A stretch of 64,000 nucleotides of DNA from an uncultured Muribaculaceae bacterium (GTDB lineage: Bacteria > Bacteroidota > Bacteroidia > Bacteroidales > Muribaculaceae), in contig CAJTME010000006.1 in NCBI GenBank assembly GCA_910577315.1, forward strand, positions 118,296 to 182,295, written 5' to 3'. Of this stretch, positions 25,591 through 34,525 are shown one piece after another; the first letter of the stretch is position 1; each line of letters starts with the position of its first letter. The position numbers were made by a program, and so were the translations under genes. Under the pieces are notes generated by a model. That model worked only from the letters and a program-made list of their open reading frames with translations, did not search any database and was not told where the DNA came from.

Positions 25591-25610
25591 TTCTGTCGTT
25601 TGTTGGCGGA

Positions 25611-27494
25611 TTAGTTTTTCTCTTCTATTTTGCGGCCGAAGTTGGGGTCAATCTTGAGGAAGGCGCATATACCGACGGTGGCGACGCAGCAGATCATCGT
25701 CCAAAGGAAGAAGTGGCGGTAGCCGATTGTTTCCTGCAGCCAGCCGGCGGCCATGCCGGGCAGCATCATGCCGAGGGCCATGAAGCCTGTGCAGATGGCA
25801 TAGTGGGCGGTTTTGTATTTGCCTTCCGAGAAGTATATAAGGTAGAGCATGAAGGCCGTGAAACCGAATCCGTAGCCGAATTGCTCGATGAACACGCAGA
25901 TGTTGATGGTCAGCAGCGACGGTGCCGTGGCATAGCTGAGGTAGACGAACGTGAGGCAGGTGAGCGACATGCTCCATGCCATTGGCCACAGCCAGCGTTT
26001 CAGGCCGCCTTTCGCGGCGGCTATGCCGCCCACGATGCCGCCGATTGTGAGACCGATGATGCCGATGGTGCCGTAGACTATGCCCACCTGGCCGGTGGTT
26101 AGTCCCAGGCCGCCCATGTCGACGGGGTCGAGCAGGAAGGGGTTGATTAGCTTTACAAGCTGGGCTTCGGGCAGGCGGTAGAGCAGCATGAAGGCGATTG
26201 CCACCCAAATCTGGTCTTTCTGGAAGAATGTCTTGAAGGTCTCGATAAATTCCTTGAGGATGGATTTGGCGGTGCGGCCTGCGGTGCGGTTGCCGTCTGC
26301 GGCGGGGTGGGGGAAGGCCCAGCTGTGGTAGGCGGCCACGGCGAAGAAGAACGCCGACAGAACGCCGAACACCACAAGCCATGCGAAGGGAATGTTGCCC
26401 GAGGCGCCTTCAAAAGTGGCGGTGGCGGCTTTGGTGAGCTTGTGGTCAACTTCAAAGAGCATGTAGGCGGGTTTGTCCCAGTTTGATTCGTTGAACTCGA
26501 AACGGGTCGACAGCTTGTTCTGTTCGAGGCGTATGCTCTGGTCACCGTCCTTGAAGGTTACGTTCAGCACGATGGTTTCGCCGGGCTCGGGGGCGCGGTT
26601 GAGGCGCACTGCGGCAAAGGCGATATTGTTGGCCTTGTCGTCGGCTGGAGCCTCGCGCTTTTCGCCGAACGTCTCGCGCACCCAGGCGGTGAACGCGCCT
26701 TCGTTCTTGACGGCAGCGGCAGCGGGAGCGCCGATTACGCGCACGGGGGCGTCGACGTGGCCGTTTGCCACGTTGAGGTTGTGGATTGAGTCGAGCATCG
26801 CGGCTGCCTTGGCCTTGAACTCGCGGGCGTCGCCTGCGGGAGCGATGGCCACGTGCATCTCGGCGGCGGCTGTCTCGAAGCGGAGTTCATCGGTGGGAGT
26901 TGCTGTCGGTGACGAGGCAAACGACGGGATGACCATCTCGGTGCCCGTGACGGCGGGGTCGCCCACGACGGTGAGCTTCATCGGTTCGAGGCCGGTGCCG
27001 GTTTCGATGAGGCCGGCGAGGATTACGAGCAGCCCCTGTCCGGCGACGGTGGCCACACGGTAGAATGTTGAGCGGATACCTACGTAGAGCGATTGCTCAT
27101 GCTCGGTGAGCGCGAGCATGTAGAAGCCGTCGGCGGCGATGTCGTGGGTGGCCGATGTGAAGCCGACTATCCAGAATACAGCCAGGGTGAGCTGGAAGAA
27201 GAACGGGGCCGGGATGAAAAACGCGATTCCGGCCATGGCGAACGCGATGATCCACTGCATTGCGAGGGTCCACCAGCGCTTGGTCTTGATGATGTCGACA
27301 AACGGGCTCCAGAAGGGCTTGATGACCCAGGGCAGGTAGAGCCAGCCTGTGTAGAGGGCGATGTCGGTGTTGGAGATTCCGAGGCGTTTATACATGATGA
27401 CGGAAATGGTCATCACGGCCACATAAGGCAGGCCCTGCGCGAAATAAAGCGTCGGAATCCAAGCCCAGGGATTGCGTTTTGTCGTTGATTTCAT
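25611..27494 (-). CDS. ampG: AmpG-like MFS permease with a large extracytoplasmic insert
   Basis: A 627-residue MFS transporter. The N-terminal half (about 1-165) opens with WIPTLYFAQGLPYVAVMTIS and LYLPWVIKPFWSPFVD, typical of the AmpG muropeptide permease group. The C-terminal half resumes at about 368 and has LLYRLPEAQLVKLINPFLL and GFGFTAFMLYLIYFSEGKYK. Between them lies a soluble, mostly hydrophilic segment of roughly 200 residues (165-365), absent from E. coli AmpG. The likely role is import of anhydro-muropeptides or GlcNAc-anhMurNAc into the cytoplasm. Context: upstream of NamZ, downstream of SpoIID/LytB. Confidence 0.88.
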   Translation of the reverse strand: MKSTTKRNPWAWIPTLYFAQGLPYVAVMTISVIMYKRLGISNTDIALYTGWLYLPWVIKPFWSPFVDIIKTKRWWTLAMQWIIAFAMAGIAFFIPAPFFFQLTLAVFWIVGFTSATHDIAADGFYMLALTEHEQSLYVGIRSTFYRVATVAGQGLLVILAGLIETGTGLEPMKLTVVGDPAVTGTEMVIPSFASSPTATPTDELRFETAAAEMHVAIAPAGDAREFKAKAAAMLDSIHNLNVANGHVDAPVRVIGAPAAAAVKNEGAFTAWVRETFGEKREAPADDKANNIAFAAVRLNRAPEPGETIVLNVTFKDGDQSIRLEQNKLSTRFEFNESNWDKPAYMLFEVDHKLTKAATATFEGASGNIPFAWLVVFGVLSAFFFAVAAYHSWAFPHPAADGNRTAGRTAKSILKEFIETFKTFFQKDQIWVAIAFMLLYRLPEAQLVKLINPFLLDPVDMGGLGLTTGQVGIVYGTIGIIGLTIGGIVGGIAAAKGGLKRWLWPMAWSMSLTCLTFVYLSYATAPSLLTINICVFIEQFGYGFGFTAFMLYLIYFSEGKYKTAHYAICTGFMALGMMLPGMAAGWLQETIGYRHFFLWTMICCVATVGICAFLKIDPNFGRKIEEKN

Positions 27495-27554
27495 GGCTTA
27501 ATGTTTCGTTATGCGCGTTGCCGGACAGACCGTCGGCCGCACATTTTGGATTGG

Positions 27555-28886
27555 TTAATAGACTTTTGTGATGTCGGCGCCAGGATAATAATGGTTTAGT
27601 ATCTGAGTGTAGTCATATCCTTTCGCGCCCATGACTGCGGCGCCGATCTGGCACAGGCCGACACCGTGACCCCAGCCCGCACCCCTGAGGATGAAACGGC
27701 CGGGCAGGTTGGTGGCGGGGTCGACGTCGTGACGCTCGACGATGAACGCCGAGCTGTAAAGGTGGCTTGTCGAGAGTGTGCGCCTAATCTCGAGCTCCTT
27801 GCCGATTACCATTGTGCGCGCGGTGCCGACGATGCGGAGTTTTGAGAGGCGGCCCGATGTGCCGCGCTCGACCGGCTGCAGGTCGATTATCTCGCCGAAG
27901 TCGATGCCCGAGCGTTCGCGCACCAGGGCCGACAGCTCCTCGCGGGTGTATTCGGTTGTCCAGCGGTAGAAGTCGGTGGTTTCCTGGTCGTAGTTGTTGA
28001 GCACCTGCGACAGGATGCCGGCGTCAGAGGTGTTGCAGAATGCGTCCGGGCGGCTCTCAATCCACTTGATGGCCTCGGCCTCGACTCGCAGGTCGGGAAA
28101 GTCCATGGGGTCGACATTGTCGCGGCGTGCGACGAGATAGTTGAAATGCACCGGTTCCCAGCAGTATTCAAATTGCTCGAACACACCGCCGCAGCATTTC
28201 GAGAAACGTGCGTCGCAAAGGCTGTCACCGTCGGTCAGCACCTGGCCGCGCGTGAAGGCTACGGCCTGGGCGACTGTGGGAGTGGACTGGCGGGTGACAC
28301 CCTGATAGCGCTGGCAATGGTCGTCGGCGCAGACGTGGAATTTCACGTGGTCCTCGCGGTCATACCATTTTATGAGCTCGCCGTCGGTCTCGGTGCAGGC
28401 CGAGTAGTGCTGGCCGGTGTCGCTGATGCGGTTGTGCTTCTCGATTTGGGCCAGGAGCCAGCTGCGCGAGATCACGGCGTGGGCTTTCAGGAGTTCAAGC
28501 GAGGCGGTGGCGCTCATTTCCGATGAAATGACGCTGGTAAGGTAATCCTCGACCGGCACGATGTTGACGGCCTCGAGGCCGTTTTCAATCAGGAACAGCA
28601 AATCGCCCTTGAAGCTCTGGTTTTCTTTGCGTTCCCAATGGAAGTTGACGCCGATTACCACATCGATGAGTTCAAAAGTGCTAAGCGGCGAGTTGGATTT
28701 GAAATCCAGCTCGTCGAAAACCTGGCCGTTCCATTCGATTTTGCCGTCGTCGGTGAGGCGGACGGTCTGTTCGCCGGTCACATATCCGTTGCCCCGGGTG
28801 TAGTTGCCGTGGAGAATGAAATGTATGGTAGGAGCGTTGAGTATGCCCACTTTCACGACCGGTTGGAGGGTATATTCCTTTGCCAT
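27555..28886 (-). CDS. SpoIID/LytB domain protein without a visible signal peptide
   Basis: A 443-residue protein with the SpoIID/LytB domain at about 95-440. The conserved glutamate lies in VEDYLTSVISSEMS (Glu123), followed by LLKAHAVISRSWLL, and the C-terminal signature is GAGWGHGVGLCQIGA ... ILNHYYPGA. In Bacillus, SpoIID is a lytic transglycosylase acting on glycan strands lacking stem peptides; LytB is an amidase enhancer. The N-terminus MAKEYTLQPVVKVGILN has no hydrophobic signal, so this copy may be cytoplasmic and act on imported fragments. It is followed 60 bases later by the permease gene. Confidence 0.88.
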   Translation of the reverse strand: MAKEYTLQPVVKVGILNAPTIHFILHGNYTRGNGYVTGEQTVRLTDDGKIEWNGQVFDELDFKSNSPLSTFELIDVVIGVNFHWERKENQSFKGDLLFLIENGLEAVNIVPVEDYLTSVISSEMSATASLELLKAHAVISRSWLLAQIEKHNRISDTGQHYSACTETDGELIKWYDREDHVKFHVCADDHCQRYQGVTRQSTPTVAQAVAFTRGQVLTDGDSLCDARFSKCCGGVFEQFEYCWEPVHFNYLVARRDNVDPMDFPDLRVEAEAIKWIESRPDAFCNTSDAGILSQVLNNYDQETTDFYRWTTEYTREELSALVRERSGIDFGEIIDLQPVERGTSGRLSKLRIVGTARTMVIGKELEIRRTLSTSHLYSSAFIVERHDVDPATNLPGRFILRGAGWGHGVGLCQIGAAVMGAKGYDYTQILNHYYPGADITKVY

Positions 28887-28899
28887 CGCTGTCTGTGTG

Positions 28900-29832
28900 T
28901 TAGATGTTGGATGCTATTTCGTTGATTTGCATGGCGTCGAGGCAGAGCTCGTCGAGGACCTTCATGACGAGACTGGCGTCGAGCGCGTCAAAGTCTTTTT
29001 CAAGCGGGGTGATGAACACGCCGCCCATGTCTACCGATGCCGGCGACAGAAGCATTGTGCCCTCGCCCTCTGTGCCGTAGAACGACGGGCGGTGGCGCTT
29101 GCGCGGTATAACCACCAGGCGCACTCCGGCCGGCGTGGGATAGCACAGCAGGTTCATCATCGGTTCCTTCTCGCCCTCGGGCACCGGCAGCGCCTTGTAC
29201 AGGCGGTCGAAAAGGCGCTCGGCCTCGCCGAACGATTCAGCGTCGGCGTCGATTACGAACACTTTCAGCGGCAGGGTGTCGACCATGGCGAGCGTGGCGC
29301 CGCCGTCGGTGGCGACTGTCTTGAGCTCGGCGTCCTCGATGGCGGGCGCGATTGTCAGGAAGTCGGAGTTGCCGGCCTGGAAGTGCATGTGGTCGGGTGC
29401 CGATGCGCCGCAGCGGGGCCCGTTGTAGAACACCGTGTAGTCTTCCATCTCCATGGCCAGGCGCATCATGTCGGCAATGCGGCCTTCGATGAGCTGGTCG
29501 GTGTGGCTTTTATCGGGGATGGTGAAATGGCGCGGGAAGATGGGGAAGGGATTGATGAGCACGGTGTACCGTCCCCAGTCGATTCCGCTCTGCACCTCCG
29601 GGCGGTTTTCTTCACAAAGGAAACACTTGCGGGCCTTGAGCGACGCAGCGTCGACCTTGGCGGCCGACGACACGAGGCGCGCCGGATTGAACTGCACTTT
29701 CACTGTCCATCCCGGCAGGCTGATTTCCTTGACCTTGACGCCGGCGAGCGCGTCGAAATTGCCGGCGGCCTGGGGCCAGCCGGCAATCTGCTCGCTTAGG
29801 AATTCCGATAATTTTTCAGAACTGAGACGCAT
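28900..29832 (-). CDS. DUF4922 HIT-like nucleotidyltransferase family protein
   Basis: A 310-residue cytoplasmic protein of the DUF4922 family. Two features point to the HIT / GalT superfamily: a CxxC pair at Cys70-Cys73 (KCFLCEENRP) and the histidine triad-like HMHFQ at 148-152 (His148, His150, Gln152). Members of that superfamily transfer or phosphorolyse nucleotidyl groups, so a sugar-1-phosphate/NDP-sugar reaction on salvaged sugars is conceivable, but no substrate is known. It is packed between the GT2 gene (13 bases) and the SpoIID gene (13 bases). Confidence 0.8.
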   Translation of the reverse strand: MRLSSEKLSEFLSEQIAGWPQAAGNFDALAGVKVKEISLPGWTVKVQFNPARLVSSAAKVDAASLKARKCFLCEENRPEVQSGIDWGRYTVLINPFPIFPRHFTIPDKSHTDQLIEGRIADMMRLAMEMEDYTVFYNGPRCGASAPDHMHFQAGNSDFLTIAPAIEDAELKTVATDGGATLAMVDTLPLKVFVIDADAESFGEAERLFDRLYKALPVPEGEKEPMMNLLCYPTPAGVRLVVIPRKRHRPSFYGTEGEGTMLLSPASVDMGGVFITPLEKDFDALDASLVMKVLDELCLDAMQINEIASNI

Positions 29833-29845
29833 AGGATTGCGTTTT

Positions 29846-31303
29846 TTATTTTTCCATCGCGCAACGGGCCTGGAGCTCCCAGGTGCGGATGCGGTCTTTG
29901 TAGAGGTTGTTGTTGTTGGTCTTCACGATGTCGAGGGCGTGGTCTGAGTTGTCGTCCCAGCGGCGGCAGAGATACACCACGTCATATACACGTCCGATTT
30001 GGTTGTGGCGCGAGAAAGCCAGGCCCAGCGCGTAATCCTCGCCATAGGAGGTGTTGGGGACATGAATCTCGCGCAGCATGGGGGTGTAGAACGCGCGCGG
30101 GGCGCCCAGGCCGTTGATGCGCAGGGCGTTGTTGCGGCCGTTCTCGGGGGTCCATTCCTTGTGGTCGATGACGCCCGGCGGAATCATGTTCATGTCGATG
30201 TCGGTGAGCATGTAGGTGCCTACGACCATGCCGCAGTTCTGCTCGTAGAAGGCTCCGACCATTTTGGCCAGGGTGTTTTCGTCGGCATATACGTCGTCCG
30301 AGTCGAGCTGTACGGCGAATTTGCCGCATTTGGGATGGTTGACGCCCACGTTCCAGCAGCCGCCGATGCCCAGGTCGTCGCGTTCGGGGATGATGTGTAT
30401 CACGCGCGGGTCACCGGCAAATTCCTCGATGGCTTCCGATGTGCCGTCGGTCGAATGGTTGTCGATGATGATGAGGTTGAAGGGGAAGTCGGTCTTTTGG
30501 CCGAGGACGCTGCGGATGGCGTCGCGGATGGTGCGCACGCGGTTGCGCACGGGGATGATGACCGATGCCTCGTATTCAAAGTCGCCTTTGTCAAACTCGA
30601 TGGTGTCGAACTTGGGGGCGAGATAGCCGCCGATGGCCTTGAGATGGTCGGTGCAGGCAGCTTCCATTTCTATCTGCACGCCGCGGTTCTTGGGGTCGAC
30701 ATAGCTGAAGATTGCCTCGCCTGTTTCCTGGCGGGGAGCGGCGATGTCGGTGTAGAGGTATTCGTTGACGTGGACGATGGGGGCGATGCGGCTGAGGCGC
30801 AGGCGCAGGTCGTAGAGACCGGCGGCCTTGTAGTCGGCTGTGATGCCCGAAGCGGCTTTCTTGAAGTCGACGGTGTTGAAGATGAGCATTGAGCCGAAGT
30901 TGAAGTCGTCGCGCAGCGAACCGAACTGGTAGTCGATTACGGGGGCGTTGCTCTTGACCCCGTCCACGACGGTGTAAGAGTCGGCATACAACATTCCGGC
31001 CTTGGAGTCGGCGGCGAGGCGCGCGAGGCGTTCAAGCGCGAGATAGCCCGGAACGAGGGTGTCGAACTTGGTGTAGAGCAGGATGAGGTCGCAGTCGGCG
31101 GCTTCGGCGATTTTCTTCATTGTTGCCGACGAGTTGAGCGAATCGACATGTATGAGGTCGCAGCCGAGTACGGGTTTGGCCTCCTGGTCGGTTGCGAGGA
31201 GATAGATCTTGGTCACGAGCGGGCTCGCTTTGAGGGCCTCGACCGTAGGGGTAACCTGGTCGAGGCTCGCAAAGGGCACAAAGCAATTAATAGTTGTCTG
31301 CAT
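29846..31303 (-). CDS. Two-part family 2 glycosyltransferase
   Basis: A 485-residue cytoplasmic protein built of two GT-A-like halves. The second half (245-450) is a clear GT2 domain: YEASVIIPVRNRVRTIRDAI, LIIIDNHSTDGTSE and the metal-binding VQLDSDDVYADE (Asp334-Asp337). The first half (1-235) shows a similar alternation but a weaker metal motif (LYADSY), and may be degenerate. No membrane segment is seen. The donor and acceptor are unknown. It follows the amidase gene by 44 bases and is packed against the DUF4922 gene, which suggests the two act together. Confidence 0.82.
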   Translation of the reverse strand: MQTTINCFVPFASLDQVTPTVEALKASPLVTKIYLLATDQEAKPVLGCDLIHVDSLNSSATMKKIAEAADCDLILLYTKFDTLVPGYLALERLARLAADSKAGMLYADSYTVVDGVKSNAPVIDYQFGSLRDDFNFGSMLIFNTVDFKKAASGITADYKAAGLYDLRLRLSRIAPIVHVNEYLYTDIAAPRQETGEAIFSYVDPKNRGVQIEMEAACTDHLKAIGGYLAPKFDTIEFDKGDFEYEASVIIPVRNRVRTIRDAIRSVLGQKTDFPFNLIIIDNHSTDGTSEAIEEFAGDPRVIHIIPERDDLGIGGCWNVGVNHPKCGKFAVQLDSDDVYADENTLAKMVGAFYEQNCGMVVGTYMLTDIDMNMIPPGVIDHKEWTPENGRNNALRINGLGAPRAFYTPMLREIHVPNTSYGEDYALGLAFSRHNQIGRVYDVVYLCRRWDDNSDHALDIVKTNNNNLYKDRIRTWELQARCAMEK

Positions 31304-31347
31304 TGTAGTTATGTAGGTATGAGTAGGGTAAGGTATAGAATTGAAGA

Positions 31348-34320
31348 TTATTTCGTTGTGAAGAAGTCGAGAATTTGTCCCATCAGCGACGCACGCTGGC
31401 GGGCCGAGGTGATGGTCTCGAACGGGAAGCCTATCACGACGGTGCGGTAGGCGGGAAAGGCGTTGGCGGTGCCGGCCACGAGATTGTTCTCGCTGTAGCG
31501 CATGATTGTGCAGCCGGTGGCTTTGTCGGGAGCATAGAACGAGTCGGGCGATTCAACGGCATACATGTCGGCGTTCAGTTCGTTTGAGAACTTGAACTCG
31601 CCTCCGTTGAAAGCCTTGAAGCGGCAGTCAACCTCGTAGGCCTCGCCGGTCACGCTGGCCTGACCTACGCGCCAGTGATAGCCGAGGATGTCGGTGGCGA
31701 ACTTCTGGTCGGCCTCGGCGGTTTCCTTGCTCGAATTGGGGTTGTCCCACAGGTCGGTGGCCACGTACGAGCCGCTGACGAAGATGCTGGTTCCGGCTTT
31801 GGCGGCCGCAGCTATCTTGTTCTGCAAGGCGGTCGGGAAGGTCTTGAAGTAGGTGCCGTAGACTCCGCGGCCGTGCTTTATCTCTTTCTGTTTGCCGAGG
31901 ATGAGGTCGACGATGCGGGGCTGACCCTCGGTTGACGAAGCCTGATAGGCGCCGACCGACGACGATATGAACGAATGTCCGGCCTCGGCTATGGCTTTGC
32001 CGTGGGTGTAGACATAGTCGAACGTGTTGCCGGCAACAACCTTGTCCTCGTAGTTTGAGCGGGAGGCGCCGAAGCCTGCGGCATCATCGTCCATCCACGG
32101 AATGTCGCGGCGGAATTCGAATTGCGAGCCGATGAACGAAATGTCCTTTATGTAAGGTACGCCGTGGTCGCGGGTGTCGTAAAAGCCGGCTATGTCTTCC
32201 GATGCCTCGAACCAGTCGGGGGCGCTGACGCGGGTGAAGCCGTTGACAACCATCACCGGTTCCGAACCGTTGCCCAGGTCGCATAGGGCAAGCACTTCCG
32301 ACGGGAAGCTGAGGCCGCCGTCGTTGCCGGCGATGATGCGGTAGGAGTGTATCGCGTTGTCGCTGACGGTGACCGTGTATTCGGGCTTGTCGGTGGTTGC
32401 GAAGTAGGTGAAGCCGTTGGCGTTGCCCTTGCGGTGTTCGATTATATAATATGTGGGGGTGGCTGTTGATTCGAGCGAGTCGACGGTCTCGGCCCAGCTC
32501 AGGCGGTAGGTCTTTTCAGCTCCGGCAGCCGAGATGGCGAAATCTTTGACAGGCAGGGGCTGCACCACATATTCGCGGCCGTCGCGGTGGGCGATGAACT
32601 GAAGCATGGCCTTGTAGATGGCGCGCGACACCACGAAGCGGAAGCCGGGGTCGAGGCCATATTTCATGTCGGCGAAGTTCTGGTGGCTGAGCAGTTCGAG
32701 CAGCATGGCCGGCACTTCGGGCACGCGTGCCTCGAAATAGCTCTTGTCCCACATGCCGCGGCGGGTCCACTTGGGTTCGTAGGTGGCGCGGACATCTTCG
32801 GTTATGTTGGTGAGCACCAGGTCGGTGAAGTCGCGCGATGCGTTGCGGCTCGAACCGTTGCCAAGTGTCTCGCCGCTGGTGCAGTAAATGCCCAGGGTTC
32901 CGACAATCGAGTCATTTTTGAAAGTGCCTGCGTCGGAATGGAACGCGAAGCTTAGGTCGACGGGGATGTTGAGACCCTCGCGGCCGGGGAGCTGCGACGA
33001 GCCGCCGGCGAGCCAGTTGACCCACAGGCCGCGGCTCTTGTAGTCGTCGCCGTAGTCATTGACATAGTCCGACGGGGTGAACACGCTGTCGGGTGCGCCG
33101 GCCCATTGCAGGAAATACCGGGCGCCCTCGGTGAACTTGGGATAGCCGCTGGTGATGTAGCGGTAGTCGATTGAGTCGAACGGTTCTTTCACTATGCGCG
33201 ACACCACACCCATGCCGCCGCCGATTTTCACGGCGTCGGCAGTTACGTCGCCTCCTGCGGTTTTTGAATAGTTGCTGAGGGTCACCACCTCGCGTCCGTT
33301 GCCGGCGCGCAGGGGGAAGTGGCCCAGGTAAATCCACGTGCCCCCGCCCATTTTCTGATTGACAGAAAAATGGCGCGGGCCGTTGGCTGTGTTAATTGTG
33401 TATTGGGCGTCAGCGACGCTATTGGGCGTTGTCGTATAGCTTACATAGACGGCATATTCGTCGTCGCGGGGAATGTCGGCTTTCCAAACGGCCAGTGACG
33501 GCTCCGTGCGCGAGTCGCGGCGCACGGCCTTGACCACGCGGGCCGAGCCGTCGCTGAACGGATGCTGGCCGTTTACCAGGGGGGCGCCGTCCCATCCGAA
33601 TCCGGTGCCGGGAGCGGTGGTCCAGTCGTTGGCTCCGTCCTGCTCGAAATAGCCGGTCGTGGCCACGTTGTCGGCGTCGACGATTATCTCGGTGAGGTTG
33701 GTGTCGCGCTCGCGGGGGCTCATCACATAGGCGCCGGCGTTCTCGAGCATCGGCATCAGGAAGGGCATAACGTAGCTCTGGGTGTAGAGGTCCTCGACGG
33801 TTTGGAAAATGCGGGCGCGCTGCCATTCCCAGCGGTTGAGTTTCGGCTCGAAATACCAGCCGTGGCTTTGCCAGAGAGCGATGTTGGTACCGTCGAGACC
33901 CTTGGGCGCCGGTTGCGCCTCAAGGTCGACGATGAATTTCTCGCGTTCGGTGGGGCCGGAAAGCTTCTTCGGGGCAAAAAGCACCAGGTCGTCAAGGTTT
34001 TTACCGTTGGCCGAGAGGGTCGCGGTGTAGCCTTTGTACTGGTCGCCGAGGACTTTCGAAATGTCGGCTTTGAGCGAGGCGAGGCGGGATGATGTGAGGG
34101 GCAGGTAGGCGGTGTTTTCATTGCAGTCCACCGCGATTTTTTTCTTGGCTGTGTTGACTGTGATTTTGTCTACTTTCATCGGGCCGAAACCTGTCGGACC
34201 GGGAAGGTAGGAGTTGAGAACTTTTACCACAGCGTCTTCCCGCTGACCTGCCTGAGCCTGCGGAGCTGCCAGGAGCACCGCAAGTGGCAGAATCGATAAG
34301 GATAATTTATTGAAGTTCAT
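31348..34320 (-). CDS. Secreted amidase-like protein with golvesin-type insert ('xanthan lyase')
   Basis: A 990-residue secreted protein (signal peptide MNFNKLSLSILPLAVLLAAPQAQA). Fragments of an N-acetylmuramoyl-L-alanine amidase (Amidase_3) fold are split along the chain: ALWQSHGWYFE with MSPRERDTN near 170-240, LSFAFHSDAGT near 460 (zinc His) and EVPAMLLELLSHQNF near 545 (catalytic Glu). A golvesin C-terminal-like domain is inserted at about 255-395. A fibronectin-III-like domain (about 620-710) and a C-terminal domain follow. It probably removes peptides from peptidoglycan in the periplasm, feeding the salvage operon it heads. The ATG at 34320 starts the signal peptide. Confidence 0.82.
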   Translation of the reverse strand: MNFNKLSLSILPLAVLLAAPQAQAGQREDAVVKVLNSYLPGPTGFGPMKVDKITVNTAKKKIAVDCNENTAYLPLTSSRLASLKADISKVLGDQYKGYTATLSANGKNLDDLVLFAPKKLSGPTEREKFIVDLEAQPAPKGLDGTNIALWQSHGWYFEPKLNRWEWQRARIFQTVEDLYTQSYVMPFLMPMLENAGAYVMSPRERDTNLTEIIVDADNVATTGYFEQDGANDWTTAPGTGFGWDGAPLVNGQHPFSDGSARVVKAVRRDSRTEPSLAVWKADIPRDDEYAVYVSYTTTPNSVADAQYTINTANGPRHFSVNQKMGGGTWIYLGHFPLRAGNGREVVTLSNYSKTAGGDVTADAVKIGGGMGVVSRIVKEPFDSIDYRYITSGYPKFTEGARYFLQWAGAPDSVFTPSDYVNDYGDDYKSRGLWVNWLAGGSSQLPGREGLNIPVDLSFAFHSDAGTFKNDSIVGTLGIYCTSGETLGNGSSRNASRDFTDLVLTNITEDVRATYEPKWTRRGMWDKSYFEARVPEVPAMLLELLSHQNFADMKYGLDPGFRFVVSRAIYKAMLQFIAHRDGREYVVQPLPVKDFAISAAGAEKTYRLSWAETVDSLESTATPTYYIIEHRKGNANGFTYFATTDKPEYTVTVSDNAIHSYRIIAGNDGGLSFPSEVLALCDLGNGSEPVMVVNGFTRVSAPDWFEASEDIAGFYDTRDHGVPYIKDISFIGSQFEFRRDIPWMDDDAAGFGASRSNYEDKVVAGNTFDYVYTHGKAIAEAGHSFISSSVGAYQASSTEGQPRIVDLILGKQKEIKHGRGVYGTYFKTFPTALQNKIAAAAKAGTSIFVSGSYVATDLWDNPNSSKETAEADQKFATDILGYHWRVGQASVTGEAYEVDCRFKAFNGGEFKFSNELNADMYAVESPDSFYAPDKATGCTIMRYSENNLVAGTANAFPAYRTVVIGFPFETITSARQRASLMGQILDFFTTK

Positions 34321-34365
34321 GATGGTTTTAGGTTCAGGGTAAGGAGATTGCCTGCCCTCACAGCA

Positions 34366-34397
34366 CAAAGGTAGAAACAAATTCAATCCAACGCAAA
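34366..34397 (-). promoter_or_regulatory. Main promoter of the peptidoglycan salvage operon
   Basis: TTTG (34397-34394), a 20-base spacer and TACCTTTG (34373-34366) on the - strand match the Bacteroidota promoter exactly. Transcription would start near 34360, about 40 bases before the amidase-like gene. Confidence 0.8.
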
Positions 34398-34465
34398 TTA
34401 ATTTACATAATTTAATGATTATATACATAAGTTTAGATTAGATTCACCCCTTCCGGTACAGGTAT

Positions 34466-34502
34466 AAAAACAGCGCCGTCCGCGGTTGGCGGGGACGGCG
34501 CT
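34466..34502 (-). terminator. Terminator of the CotH-like gene
   Basis: On the - strand a perfect 10-bp stem (34502-34493 with 34481-34472) is followed immediately by GTTTTTAT. It lies 24 bases after the CotH stop and insulates it from the salvage operon promoter. Confidence 0.88.
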
Positions 34503-34525
34503 TGTATTTATAGGATATGATATGT

